Shown here piece by piece: positions 17,937 to 25,688 of a stretch of 42,297 bases of DNA. A program made the position numbers and the translations under genes. Numbering within the stretch: position 1 is the stretch's first letter; each line of letters starts with the position of its first letter. The notes under the pieces are model-generated. The model made no database searches, was not told where the DNA came from, and saw only the letters and a list, made by a program, of their open reading frames with translations. The stretch is from Deltaproteobacteria bacterium (lineage in GTDB: Bacteria; Desulfobacterota; Binatia; UBA12015), in the NCBI GenBank assembly GCA_016874715.1, contig VGTK01000029.1, positions 1 through 42,297 on the forward strand, written 5' to 3'.

Positions 17937-17964
17937 TTGCCGCGGGCCCGGTTCCGTCTAGTGT
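17937..17964 (+). promoter_or_regulatory. Promoter-like pair TTGCCG-N16-TAGTGT before the DUF2256 gene
   Basis: A -35-like hexamer at 17937-17942 and a -10-like hexamer at 17959-17964 stand 16 bases apart, about 40 bases before the ATG at 18007. Confidence 0.35.
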
Positions 17965-18006
17965 CGGAATGCGGGCCATCCGGCTCGCCCCGGACATCCC
18001 GCTGCC

Positions 18007-18231
18007 ATGAGCCTGCCGAGCCGCATCTGCGCCGCCTGCCGACGCCCGTTCGCGTGGCGGCGGAAGTGGGCGCGCGACTGGCACGCGGTCCGGTACTGCA
18101 GCGACGCGTGCCGCAGCCGTCGCGGAGCCTCCGCGGCTCGGACACCGGACGGCGTTCGGGACGGCGACGCAGCTCCCGCCACCGTGCCCGCACGACGACC
18201 CGGACGCGCGTTGCCGCGAGGGCGCCGATGA
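18007..18231 (+). CDS. DUF2256 small zinc-ribbon-like protein
   Basis: This 74-residue protein has the DUF2256 pattern in its first 40 residues: ICAACRRPF, then WRRKWARDW, then VRYCSDACRSRR. Its four cysteines form two CxxC-type pairs that probably bind zinc. The remaining residues are a basic, disordered tail. Members are often encoded next to flavoprotein or photolyase-like genes, and here the stop overlaps the start of a flavin-reductase-like gene (ATGA), implying co-translation. The function is unknown. Confidence 0.8.
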   Translation: MSLPSRICAACRRPFAWRRKWARDWHAVRYCSDACRSRRGASAARTPDGVRDGDAAPATVPARRPGRALPRGRR

Positions 18232-18758
18232 GCGCGCCGCCCGCGCCGAACGCGCGCTACTACTCCGGCTTCTACCCGATGCACCTCGCGCTGCTGTCGG
18301 TGGCGCGCAACGTGCTGCCGGTCGCGTGGTGGACGCCGGTGTCGAAGGATCCATTCCGCTTCGTGGTCGCGATCGACCGCCGCAACCACTCGCTCGCCCT
18401 GCTGCGCGGCTGCGGGGAGGCGGCGCTGCACTTCCTGCCGTGGCGCGAACGCGAGCGCGTGATCCGCGCCGGCTACGCGAGCGGGCGCCGCCGCGACAAG
18501 GCGTCCCGGCTCGGATTCGAGCTCGAGCCCGCGACCGCGCTCGCCGAGACGTACGTCGTGCGCGGCGCGGACGCGGTCTTCGAGCTGCGCGTGCGGCGCG
18601 AGCTGGTCGACGCGGACGACGACGGCGACCACGTGCCGTTCCTCTTCGACGTCGTGCACGTGCACCGCGGTACGCGTCCGGCGACGGGCGAGCCGCTGCT
18701 CTTCCTCGGCTGGCGGGACTTCGCGACGCTCGGTGAAAGATGGCGTTTCCGCCCGTGA
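18228..18758 (+). CDS. Flavin-reductase-like domain protein (FMN-binding split barrel)
   Basis: This 176-residue protein is read from the ATG inside the upstream stop. FYPMHLALLSV, SKDPFRFVVAIDRRNHSLALL, EAALHFLPW and DVVHVHRGTR fit the flavin-reductase-like (DIM6/NTAB) FMN-binding barrel, which reduces flavin or carries FMN in the cytoplasm. The last residues, RWRFRP, and the stop codon fall inside the first unit of the 32-bp tandem repeat, so the native C-terminus may have been rewritten. It is coupled to the DUF2256 protein. Confidence 0.7.
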   Translation: MSAPPAPNARYYSGFYPMHLALLSVARNVLPVAWWTPVSKDPFRFVVAIDRRNHSLALLRGCGEAALHFLPWRERERVIRAGYASGRRRDKASRLGFELEPATALAETYVVRGADAVFELRVRRELVDADDDGDHVPFLFDVVHVHRGTRPATGEPLLFLGWRDFATLGERWRFRP

Positions 18759-18863
18759 CGCGGGGCGAGCGATGGCGTTTCCGCCCGTGACGCGGGGCGA
18801 GCGATGGCGTTTCCGCCCGTGACGCGGGGCGAGCGATGGCGTTTCCGCCCGTGACGCGGGGCG
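18739..18863. repeat. Four copies of a 32-bp tandem repeat at a convergent gene junction
   Basis: Units start at 18739, 18771, 18803 and 18835; the first three are full length and the last lacks its final bases. Each begins GATGGCGTTTCCGCCCGTGA and includes an imperfect hairpin, CGCCCG with CGGGGCG around TGACG. The array lies between a plus gene that ends inside it and a minus gene that ends just after it, so it could act as a two-way terminator. Confidence 0.9.
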
Positions 18864-18870
18864 CCCCCGT

Positions 18871-20052
18871 TCAGTCGAGCAGCGTGCTCTGCGGGAGGAG
18901 CGCGCGCAGCGCCGTGCGGTCGTCGTCGAGCAGTACGCGCCACGCGTCGCGCAGCTCGCGCCACACGCGTACCTGGAAGGTCTTCACCACGGCGCGGAAC
19001 GGGTGCCCGCGCAGCGTGCCGTCGTAGAGCGCGCGTCCCTGGTCGAAGGCGGGCTCGTTGAACAGCGTCTCGCCGCGCGCGGTCGCGTCGTGCCACGCGC
19101 GCTCGTTCTGCGCCATGAGCGGCGCGAAGGTCTCCATGACGATCGAGAGCAGCGGCCGCAGCGCGTCCGAGAGGAAGAGCGGCCCGCGACGGCCGGCGTG
19201 CCGGCCGTCGCGGATGCCGACCAGCCACGCGTGCAGGCGTGGCGCGCGCTCGCGCAGCTCGCGCGCGACGCTCGGGTCGATGAGGTTCATCGACAGCTGG
19301 CCGTATGCGCTCGCGTCGGCGATGGTGAAGCACTCGCCGAGCAGGAACGGCTGCGTCGCGAGCAGGCTCTCGAGCGCCGCCAGATGGGCGACCCACGACT
19401 CGCGCAGCAGGGCGTGCGTCGGCGGGAAGCCCGCGCGCGCCGGCGGCACGCGTTGCGGCTCGACGCTCGCGGCGTATCCCTGCGGTGCGACGCTGAACAG
19501 GTACGGGCAGCGCCGCACCTGGCGGCGCGGGATGCGCTTCTGGATCTCCGCGGCGGGGCGCGCGCGCAGCAGCGGCGGTGCGAGGCGCGACAGCTCGCGC
19601 GCCGTGTGCTCGCCCATCGCGGTGTCGGTCGCGGCGCCGACCCATCGCATGTGGTGGACCATGTACAGGCCGAACTCGTCGAACGCCTCGTCGATCAGCC
19701 GGGCGACGAAGCCGAGGCGCGGCTCGGTCGGGAAGAGCGGGGGCACGCGTCCGCCCGCGTGGTCGTCGAGCCAGTGGCCGATCGACGTCGAGTCGTACTG
19801 GAAGGTCGCGCCGCCGTCCTCGCTGAAGAAGGGCACTGCGGGATACTCGTCGAGCGCGGGGTCCATACGCGGGTGGCGCCGCACGCGGCCGGCGCGCTTC
19901 GCGCGGTCGAGGCGCGAGCCGATGCGCAGGTTCTCGAGCCAGCTACCCGTGCCGGGCAGGCGGCGGAACGGCACCGCGTGGAAGCGCAGCATGGCCTCGA
20001 GCTTCAGCAGGAACGGCGACGCTTCGAGGCCCCAGGTGATCGCGGTCGGCAT
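18871..20052 (-). CDS. Glutathione S-transferase family protein, long form (393 aa)
   Basis: The N-terminus, ITWGLEASPFLLKLEAMLRF, is a thioredoxin-fold GST entry, and YPAVPFFSEDGGATFQYDST resembles the cis-Pro/glutathione-binding strand with its Ser. The C-terminal part is helical and contains LLGECFTIADASAYGQL, the usual GST N-capping region. At 393 residues it is about 150 longer than common GSTs, with the extra at the C-terminus. It would conjugate or reduce small electrophiles in the cytoplasm. The start is uncertain: ATG 20052 has GGAGGAGG directly against it, and ATGs at 20121-20124 are possible. Confidence 0.7.
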   Translation of the reverse strand: MPTAITWGLEASPFLLKLEAMLRFHAVPFRRLPGTGSWLENLRIGSRLDRAKRAGRVRRHPRMDPALDEYPAVPFFSEDGGATFQYDSTSIGHWLDDHAGGRVPPLFPTEPRLGFVARLIDEAFDEFGLYMVHHMRWVGAATDTAMGEHTARELSRLAPPLLRARPAAEIQKRIPRRQVRRCPYLFSVAPQGYAASVEPQRVPPARAGFPPTHALLRESWVAHLAALESLLATQPFLLGECFTIADASAYGQLSMNLIDPSVARELRERAPRLHAWLVGIRDGRHAGRRGPLFLSDALRPLLSIVMETFAPLMAQNERAWHDATARGETLFNEPAFDQGRALYDGTLRGHPFRAVVKTFQVRVWRELRDAWRVLLDDDRTALRALLPQSTLLD

Positions 20053-20179
20053 CCTCCTCCGGGTACGCGTCGGTGCGACTCCGCGCACGCTCGCGCCCCA
20101 GGGGGCGCACGTGCTGCGCATCACGCCGCTGTCGGGCGTGTGAGCCCTGCGGTCGGACGGGAGCCCGCCCGGCGCGCCG

Positions 20180-21217
20180 TCAAGCGCGATCCGGCAGGCG
20201 GTCGGTGAAGCGGCGGATCTCGCCGAGCACGAGCGGCAGCCGCGGGATGAAGCCCATGTGGCTGCACGGGTACCAGCGGATCGCCGGGTTGCCCCAGTTG
20301 CGGCGCATCTCCTCGACCAGCTCCGGGGCGAAGAACAGATCCTCCGAAGCGGCGTACAGCCGGATGCGCTCGACGGGAATCACCGGTGCCAGGTCGTACC
20401 AGCCGATGTCGCCGACGAAGCGCCGGAACGCGCCGACGTCCCAGCCGAAGCCCGCGAGCTCGCGGCGCATGGTCTCGAGGACGGGCGCGTCGCGCAGCAT
20501 CGCGGCGAGGTCCATGTGCGCGATCAGCGGTGCGGAGAACGCGAAGCGCGGCTCGAGGCAGGTGAGGGCCGCCGACAGCGCGCCGCCGAGGCTGATGCCC
20601 GAGATGCCTACCGGGCGCGGGTCCTCCTCGAGCAGCACGCCGAGCAGCGTGCGCGCGTCGAGCAGCGTCTGGCGCAGCGCCTCGATGCTGCGCACGATGT
20701 CCGCGGTCCAGTAGAGCTCGCCGCCGTAGAGCGCGCGCGACGGCGTCCGGCGTCCGTGGTAGGGCGGCTGCAGCTGGACGATCTCCATGTCGAGCAGCCA
20801 CGCCATGCCGACCAGCAGGGAGAGCTCCTCGAGGTGGGTCTCGGGCTGCATGTAGCCGTGCAGGTAGAGGAGACGCGGCCGCGGCCGCGGTGGTGCTGCC
20901 GACGGGCGGATGCGTCGCGCGTACACGACGTCGACCGAGCCGTACTTCTCGCGGTAGCGCGCGGCGAACTGCGGCTCGATCGGCTGGTGCAGCGAGGTGA
21001 ACACGATGTCCTCGCTGACGATGCCGGGCAGGCGCCAGCGCGTCGTCACGCGCGCATCGGGGACGCGGTGCGGCGCGGGGAACATCGTCTCGAGCGGCAG
21101 CCCGCGGTAGACGTCGAGGTCGGCGAGCGTGTTGCGGCTCGAGCGCGTGAACGCCTGCAGGACGCGGGCGGCGAGCCCGGTCACGTCGTCGGGGTGGGGC
21201 AGGGAAGGGAAGCTCAT
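20180..21217 (-). CDS. Alpha/beta hydrolase (345 aa)
   Basis: LLYLHGYMQPETHLEE (116-131) is the strand-loop with the oxyanion-hole His-Gly. GISLG (207-211) is the nucleophile elbow with Ser209. SED (Asp293) and CSHMG (His320) complete a catalytic triad. No signal peptide is seen. The start at 21217 gives MSFPSLPHPDD; a longer frame upstream looks unlike coding sequence. The gene is divergent from the nitroreductase-like gene and upstream of the long GST on the same strand. The substrate is unknown, probably an ester. Confidence 0.75.
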   Translation of the reverse strand: MSFPSLPHPDDVTGLAARVLQAFTRSSRNTLADLDVYRGLPLETMFPAPHRVPDARVTTRWRLPGIVSEDIVFTSLHQPIEPQFAARYREKYGSVDVVYARRIRPSAAPPRPRPRLLYLHGYMQPETHLEELSLLVGMAWLLDMEIVQLQPPYHGRRTPSRALYGGELYWTADIVRSIEALRQTLLDARTLLGVLLEEDPRPVGISGISLGGALSAALTCLEPRFAFSAPLIAHMDLAAMLRDAPVLETMRRELAGFGWDVGAFRRFVGDIGWYDLAPVIPVERIRLYAASEDLFFAPELVEEMRRNWGNPAIRWYPCSHMGFIPRLPLVLGEIRRFTDRLPDRA

Positions 21218-21338
21218 GCGTGTCGCACCGATGCGCGGAGCGAAGCGAGTGGGTCGCGGGATTGCAAGCGGGCGTGGCGCCGGTCCGCGTGTGGTCCGGC
21301 GCATTGACCCGCCCGCGCGACCTGTTGAGGCTCGCGCC

Positions 21339-21770
21339 ATGCACCCTGTTGTCGAGTCCGTTCTCGCGCCGCTGCTCCGCGTCCACCAGTGGCTGTACGA
21401 GGCCAGCGACGGTCGCATCGGCGCGAGCCTCGGCGGGCGCCCGATGCTGCTGCTGCGCACCGTCGGCCGCAAGACGCGCGCGCCACGCACGGCGGCGCTA
21501 CTCTACGTCCGCGACGGCGAGGCCTGGGCGGTGATCGCGTCGAAGGGCGGGGCGCCGCACCATCCCGGCTGGTTCCACAACCTGGTCGCGCAGCCGGACG
21601 TCGAGATCCAGGTCGGGCGCGAGCGTGTCCCGGTGCGGGCGCGGGTCGCCGAGGGCGAGCAGCGGGCACGGATCTGGGCGAGCGCCGACGCGGTCAACCA
21701 GGGCCAGTACGCGGTCTACCAGTCGCGCACGAAGCGCCCCATCCCGGTGATCGTGCTCGAGCGGCGCTGA
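21339..21770 (+). CDS. Deazaflavin (F420)-dependent nitroreductase family protein
   Basis: This 143-residue protein matches the Ddn-like split-barrel family. LLRTVGRKTRAPRTAALLYV is the core strand-turn with the cofactor-phosphate-binding GRKTG/R-like motif; it is followed by IASKGGAPHHPGWFHNL and QPDVEIQVG, both highly typical. Members bind F420 (or FMN/biliverdin/haem in some clades) and reduce nitro or quinone compounds. The start at 21339 is the first ATG and gives the usual length. A role in detoxification with the neighbouring GSTs and hydrolase is inferred. Confidence 0.85.
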   Translation: MHPVVESVLAPLLRVHQWLYEASDGRIGASLGGRPMLLLRTVGRKTRAPRTAALLYVRDGEAWAVIASKGGAPHHPGWFHNLVAQPDVEIQVGRERVPVRARVAEGEQRARIWASADAVNQGQYAVYQSRTKRPIPVIVLERR

Positions 21771-21891
21771 GGGCGGTGGTGGGCGGTGTCCGCTCGCACG
21801 AGAGCCGTGGGTGGCAGCCTGACCGCAGGCGCGTGATCCGGCCGCCGGGCGGCTCCGTGCCGCAGCGCGGCGAAGGCCGCGAACGGGCGCG

Positions 21892-21919
21892 TTGCGCCGG
21901 CGCGGCGCTCCACTATCGT
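21892..21919 (+). promoter_or_regulatory. Promoter-like pair TTGCGC-N16-TATCGT before the aldehyde dehydrogenase
   Basis: The -35-like hexamer is at 21892-21897 and the -10-like at 21914-21919, spacing 16, about 24 bases before the ATG. It resembles the pairs at 5463 and 17937. Confidence 0.4.
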
Positions 21920-21942
21920 GGCCCGACGGGAGGGTCGGTCAG

Positions 21943-23373
21943 ATGAACGAATGTCTCGATTTCTACATCGACGGTGCCTGGGTCGCGCCGTCCCGGAAGA
22001 ATCCGCTGCCGGTGCTGAATCCGGCGAACGAGGAGCCGATCGGCAACATCTCGCTCGGCACGAAGCAGGACGTCGACGCGGCGGTCGCGGCGGCGAAGCG
22101 CGCGTTCCCGTCCTTCTCGGAGACCAGCCGCGAGGAGCGCCTCGCGCTGCTCGCGAAGATCGCCGAGGTCTACCAGAAGCACTACGAGGAGATGGTCGAG
22201 ACCATCTCGCGCGAGATGGGTGCGCCGGTGTGGCTGTCGAAGGCCGCGCAGGCCGCGACCGGACTCGGCCACCTCATGGCCGCGATGGAGGTGCTGAAGA
22301 ACTACAAGTTCGAACGCGAGCTCGGCACGACGCTGATGCGCAAGGAGCCGATCGGCGTCTGCGGCCTGATCACGCCGTGGAACTGGCCCGTCAACCAGAT
22401 CGCGTGCAAGGTCTTCCCGGGCATCGCGGCCGGCTGCACGATGGTGCTGAAGCCGAGCGAGGTGTCGCCGCTGTCGGGTGCGCTGTTCGCGCAGATCCTG
22501 CACGAGGCGGGCGTGCCGAAGGGGGTGTTCAACCTCGTGAACGGCGACGGCCCGACCGTCGGCGAGGCGATCGCGTCGCACCCCGACGTCGACATGGTGT
22601 CGTTCACCGGCTCGACGCGCGCCGGTGTCGCCGTCGCGATCGCCGCGGCGCCGACCGTCAAGCGCGTCACGCAGGAGCTCGGCGGCAAGTCGGCGAACAT
22701 CATCCTCGACGACGCCGACCTCGACGCCACGGTCACGGCCGGCGTGCGCAACGTCTTCACCAACAGCGGCCAGTCCTGCAACGCGCCGACCCGCATGCTC
22801 GTGCAGCGCAAGTCGCACGACCGGGCGGTCGAGGTCGCGGCGACGGTCGCGAACTCGATGCGCGTCGGCGATCCGTTCGCCGACGGCACGATGCTCGGTC
22901 CGGTCGTCAGCAAGGTCCAGTTCGACAAGATCCAGCGCCTGATCGAGGCCGGCGTGAAGGAAGGCGCGCAGCTCGCGGCGGGCGGTCCGGGCCTGCCCGA
23001 GGGCCTGACGCGCGGCTACTACGTCAAGCCGACGATCTTCGGCGGCGTGCGCAACGACATGACCATCGCGCGCGAGGAGATCTTCGGGCCGGTGCTGTCG
23101 ATCCTCCCGTACGAGAGCGAGGAGGAGGCGGTGCAGATCGCGAACGACACCGTCTACGGCCTGTCGGGCTACGTGACGTCGGGCGACCTCGAGCGCGCAC
23201 GCAAGGTCGCGAAGCGCCTGCGCGCGGGCAACGTGCACGTCAACGGCGGCAACCTCGACTTCAACGCGTCGTTCGGCGGCTACAAGCAGTCGGGCAACGG
23301 CCGCGAGTGGGGCGAGGCGGGCTTCGAGGAGTACCTCGAGCTCAAGTCCGTCTTCGGCTGGGCCAAGTCCTGA
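21943..23373 (+). CDS. NAD(P)-dependent aldehyde dehydrogenase
   Basis: This is a 476-residue enzyme with all family hallmarks: ITPWNWPVNQIACK (Rossmann/NAD entry), FTGSTRAG, the catalytic Glu245 in TQELGGKS, the nucleophile Cys279 in NSGQSCNAP, and the EEIFGPVLSI motif near the C-terminus. It oxidises an aldehyde to the acid in the cytoplasm. The N-terminus is the standard length, so ATG 21943 is a good choice. A strong hairpin follows the stop, so the gene is probably monocistronic. The substrate class cannot be narrowed. Confidence 0.95.
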   Translation: MNECLDFYIDGAWVAPSRKNPLPVLNPANEEPIGNISLGTKQDVDAAVAAAKRAFPSFSETSREERLALLAKIAEVYQKHYEEMVETISREMGAPVWLSKAAQAATGLGHLMAAMEVLKNYKFERELGTTLMRKEPIGVCGLITPWNWPVNQIACKVFPGIAAGCTMVLKPSEVSPLSGALFAQILHEAGVPKGVFNLVNGDGPTVGEAIASHPDVDMVSFTGSTRAGVAVAIAAAPTVKRVTQELGGKSANIILDDADLDATVTAGVRNVFTNSGQSCNAPTRMLVQRKSHDRAVEVAATVANSMRVGDPFADGTMLGPVVSKVQFDKIQRLIEAGVKEGAQLAAGGPGLPEGLTRGYYVKPTIFGGVRNDMTIAREEIFGPVLSILPYESEEEAVQIANDTVYGLSGYVTSGDLERARKVAKRLRAGNVHVNGGNLDFNASFGGYKQSGNGREWGEAGFEEYLELKSVFGWAKS

Positions 23374-23375
23374 CG

Positions 23376-23419
23376 AGCGGGCGTGGACGGTGGCCCTCGG
23401 GCGCCGTCCACGCCCCGCT
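23376..23419 (+). terminator. Hairpin terminator after the aldehyde dehydrogenase
   Basis: The left arm 23376-23390 (AGCGGGCGTGGACGG) pairs with the right arm 23404-23419 with a single C bulge, and the 13-base loop can pair further (GCC with GGC). There is no T-run after it, as is usual in very GC-rich genomes. Confidence 0.6.
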
Positions 23420-23539
23420 CCGGTCCGGTCGCCGTCGCCGACCCACGCGACGTGCCTGACTTCGTGGTCGGCCGGCGCGTAGGGGCGAGACGCGCTTCCC
23501 CCGAGGGCCGCGGCGCGCCCGGCGGCGAACCCGCGAAGT

Positions 23540-23560
23540 AGTGGCAGATGGTATGCCACT
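23540..23560. promoter_or_regulatory. Operator-like inverted repeat AGTGGCA-N7-TGCCACT upstream of the GST operon
   Basis: Two exact 7-bp arms (23540-23546 and 23554-23560) flank a 7-base spacer, 70 bases before the GST start. The size and symmetry suit a dimeric repressor such as a TetR- or MarR-type regulator. The regulator is not encoded next to it. Confidence 0.45.
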
Positions 23561-23629
23561 GTGCGAGAGCTCTTCCGACGGCGCCGTGCGGGGGCTGCTG
23601 GCCCGGACGCGCGCGAGGAGGGTGACCAC

Positions 23630-24316
23630 ATGGCGAACGATCTGCTGATCTACGGGATGAAGGGCTCGCCGTTCGTGCGCAAGGTCCAGGTACTGCTCGC
23701 GGAGAAGGGCGTGCCGTACGACTTCGAGATGGCGAGCCCGTTCCCGGCGCCCGACTGGTTCGCCGAGATCAGCCCGGCGAAGCGCATCCCGGTGCTGCGC
23801 GACCGCTCGATCGGCACCGAGGGCGCCGCCGGCACGCTGCCGGACTCGTCGGTGATCTGCGCCTACCTCGAGCGCAAGCACCCCGAGCCGGCGATGTATC
23901 CGCGCGACCACTTCGACCACGCGCGCGCCCTCTGGTTCGAGGAGTACGCCGACTCCGAGCTCGCGATGCGAATCGGGCTCGGACTCTTCCGGCCGATGGT
24001 GATGGCGCGCATGTTCGGCAAGGAGCCCGACGTCGAGACGGCGCGGAAGACCGTACGCGAGCAGCTGCCGCCGCTGTTTGACTACCTCGAGACGTCGATC
24101 GCCGGTCGCAGCTGTTTCGTCGGCGACGCGCTCGGCATCGCCGACATCGCGATCGCGACGCAGTTCGTGAACTTCCAGCACGCCGGGGCGCGCATCGACG
24201 TCGCGCGCTGGCCCGCGCTCGCGGCGTGGGTCGACCGGATGCTCGCGCGCAAGAGCTTCGCGGACTGCATCGCGGCGGAGCGCAAGTTCATCCCGCAGAG
24301 CGACGCGGAGCTCTGA
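23630..24316 (+). CDS. Glutathione S-transferase (228 aa)
   Basis: It starts at ATG 23630 behind a strong GAGGAGGGTGACC site. YGMKGSPFVRKVQVLLAEKG is the thioredoxin-fold entry with the catalytic Ser region; KRIPVL is the cis-Pro strand; LPDSSVICAYLE contains the Asp/Ser that binds glutathione; FVGDALGIADIAIAT is the C-terminal capping motif. The length is typical. It sits one base ahead of the GTG of a double HCCA-isomerase-like gene, another glutathione-linked family, which supports a shared glutathione-dependent pathway for aromatic or electrophilic compounds. Confidence 0.9.
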   Translation: MANDLLIYGMKGSPFVRKVQVLLAEKGVPYDFEMASPFPAPDWFAEISPAKRIPVLRDRSIGTEGAAGTLPDSSVICAYLERKHPEPAMYPRDHFDHARALWFEEYADSELAMRIGLGLFRPMVMARMFGKEPDVETARKTVREQLPPLFDYLETSIAGRSCFVGDALGIADIAIATQFVNFQHAGARIDVARWPALAAWVDRMLARKSFADCIAAERKFIPQSDAEL

Positions 24317-24317
24317 G

Positions 24318-25688
24318 GTGGCCGACGCGGGCTCGATCGCACGCCGCATCTCGCCGCTGATCACGGGCGCGCTGACCAGCCCGCACACGCGGCAGCTGCG
24401 CCGCTGGCTCGCCGAGCAGGGGCGCCGGCTGCGCGGCGAGCCGCACCGCGTGCTGTACTTCCACCAGGTGGACGACCCGTACGGCCAGCTCGTGGTGCAG
24501 GTGCTGCCCGAGCTGGCGGCGCGCTACGACGTCGAGCTGGTGCCGCACCTGGTCGCCCCGCCGTCGGATGCGGCGGCGCCCGATCGCGCGCGCCTCGCGC
24601 AGTTCGCTCGGCGCGACGCGGCCGACGTGGCGCCGGGCTACGGCCTCGCCTTCCCGGCCGGCGCGGCGGCACCGGATCCGGAGTCGGTGGAGCTCGCGAC
24701 GCGCACGCTCGCGGCGGCCATCGCGTCGGGCGCGTTCGTGTCCGTCGCGGCGCGGGTCGGTGAGGCACTGTGGTCGGGCGACCGCGAGCGTCTCCGCTCC
24801 GTCGTGGAGGCGCTCGGTGTGGCAGACGCGGCGGCGGCGCGGGTACGGGTGGAAGAGGGGACGCGCGAGCGCGAGCGGCTCGGGCACTATCTGGGCGCGA
24901 TGCTCTTCCACGGCAGCGAGTGGTACTGGGGCGTCGACCGGCTGACGCACCTCGAGCGCCAGCTGCGCGCGCTCGGCGTGCAGCGCGAGCCGTCGCGGAC
25001 CGGCTTCCTCGCGCCGCGGCCCGACCCGTCGCGCGAGCCGGCGCCGCCGTCGGTGGCCGGTGCGCGCGTCGCGCTCGAGCTCTACGCGTCGCCGCGCAGC
25101 CCGTACACCGCGATCGTGATGGACCGCGTGCGCGAGCTGACGCGCCGCCTGCCGGTGGACCTCGTGCTCCGGCCCGTGCTGCCGATGGTCATGCGCGGGC
25201 TTCCCGTTCCGCGCGTCAAGCTGATCTACATCACGCTCGACACCAAGCGCGAGGCGGAGGACGCCGGCGTCGAGTTCGGCCACGTCGCAGACCCCGTCGG
25301 GCGTCCGGTCGAGCGCTGCTTCTCGCTCTACCCGTGGGCCAGCGCCGCGGGGCGGGGCTTCGAGCTGGTGCGCTGCTTCACGCACGCGGCCTTCGCCGAG
25401 GGCATCGACACCGGCAGCGACGCAGGGCTCCGCCACGTCGTCGAGGCGGCGGGGCTGTCGTGGACCGACGCGCGGCAGCACCTCGATCGCGAGGGCTGGC
25501 GCGACGAGCTCGAGGCGAACCGCGAGCAGCTGCTGGCGCTCGGCCTGTGGGGCGTGCCGAGCTTCCGCGTGCTCGGTCCGACCGGCGAGCCGGACTACGC
25601 GACCTGGGGACAGGACCGGCTGTGGCGCGTCGAGCAAGAGATCCGGCGACGGCTGGGGGCTGCGCGCGCGGTGGCGTCAGGCGCCTAA
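24318..25688 (+). CDS. Tandem HCCA-isomerase-like (DsbA-fold) protein (456 aa)
   Basis: The GTG start lies one base after the GST stop. The protein appears to contain two DsbA/2-hydroxychromene-2-carboxylate-isomerase-like modules. The first starts near residue 43 (HRVLYFHQVDDPYGQLVVQ), the second near 252 (VALELYASPRSPYTAIVMDR). The second keeps SPY, where the HCCA isomerase catalytic Ser lies, and ends with WGVPSFRVLG, the typical cis-Pro strand. The first module lacks this Ser. Single-module HCCA isomerases have about 200 residues, so this is a fusion or duplication. It may be a glutathione-dependent isomerase in aromatic breakdown. The stop (TAA) overlaps the convergent MBL gene. Confidence 0.75.
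   Translation: MADAGSIARRISPLITGALTSPHTRQLRRWLAEQGRRLRGEPHRVLYFHQVDDPYGQLVVQVLPELAARYDVELVPHLVAPPSDAAAPDRARLAQFARRDAADVAPGYGLAFPAGAAAPDPESVELATRTLAAAIASGAFVSVAARVGEALWSGDRERLRSVVEALGVADAAAARVRVEEGTRERERLGHYLGAMLFHGSEWYWGVDRLTHLERQLRALGVQREPSRTGFLAPRPDPSREPAPPSVAGARVALELYASPRSPYTAIVMDRVRELTRRLPVDLVLRPVLPMVMRGLPVPRVKLIYITLDTKREAEDAGVEFGHVADPVGRPVERCFSLYPWASAAGRGFELVRCFTHAAFAEGIDTGSDAGLRHVVEAAGLSWTDARQHLDREGWRDELEANREQLLALGLWGVPSFRVLGPTGEPDYATWGQDRLWRVEQEIRRRLGAARAVASGA

Noticed and set aside
18739..18863. A CRISPR array
   Set aside because: The 32-bp units follow each other directly without unique spacers, so it is a simple tandem repeat.
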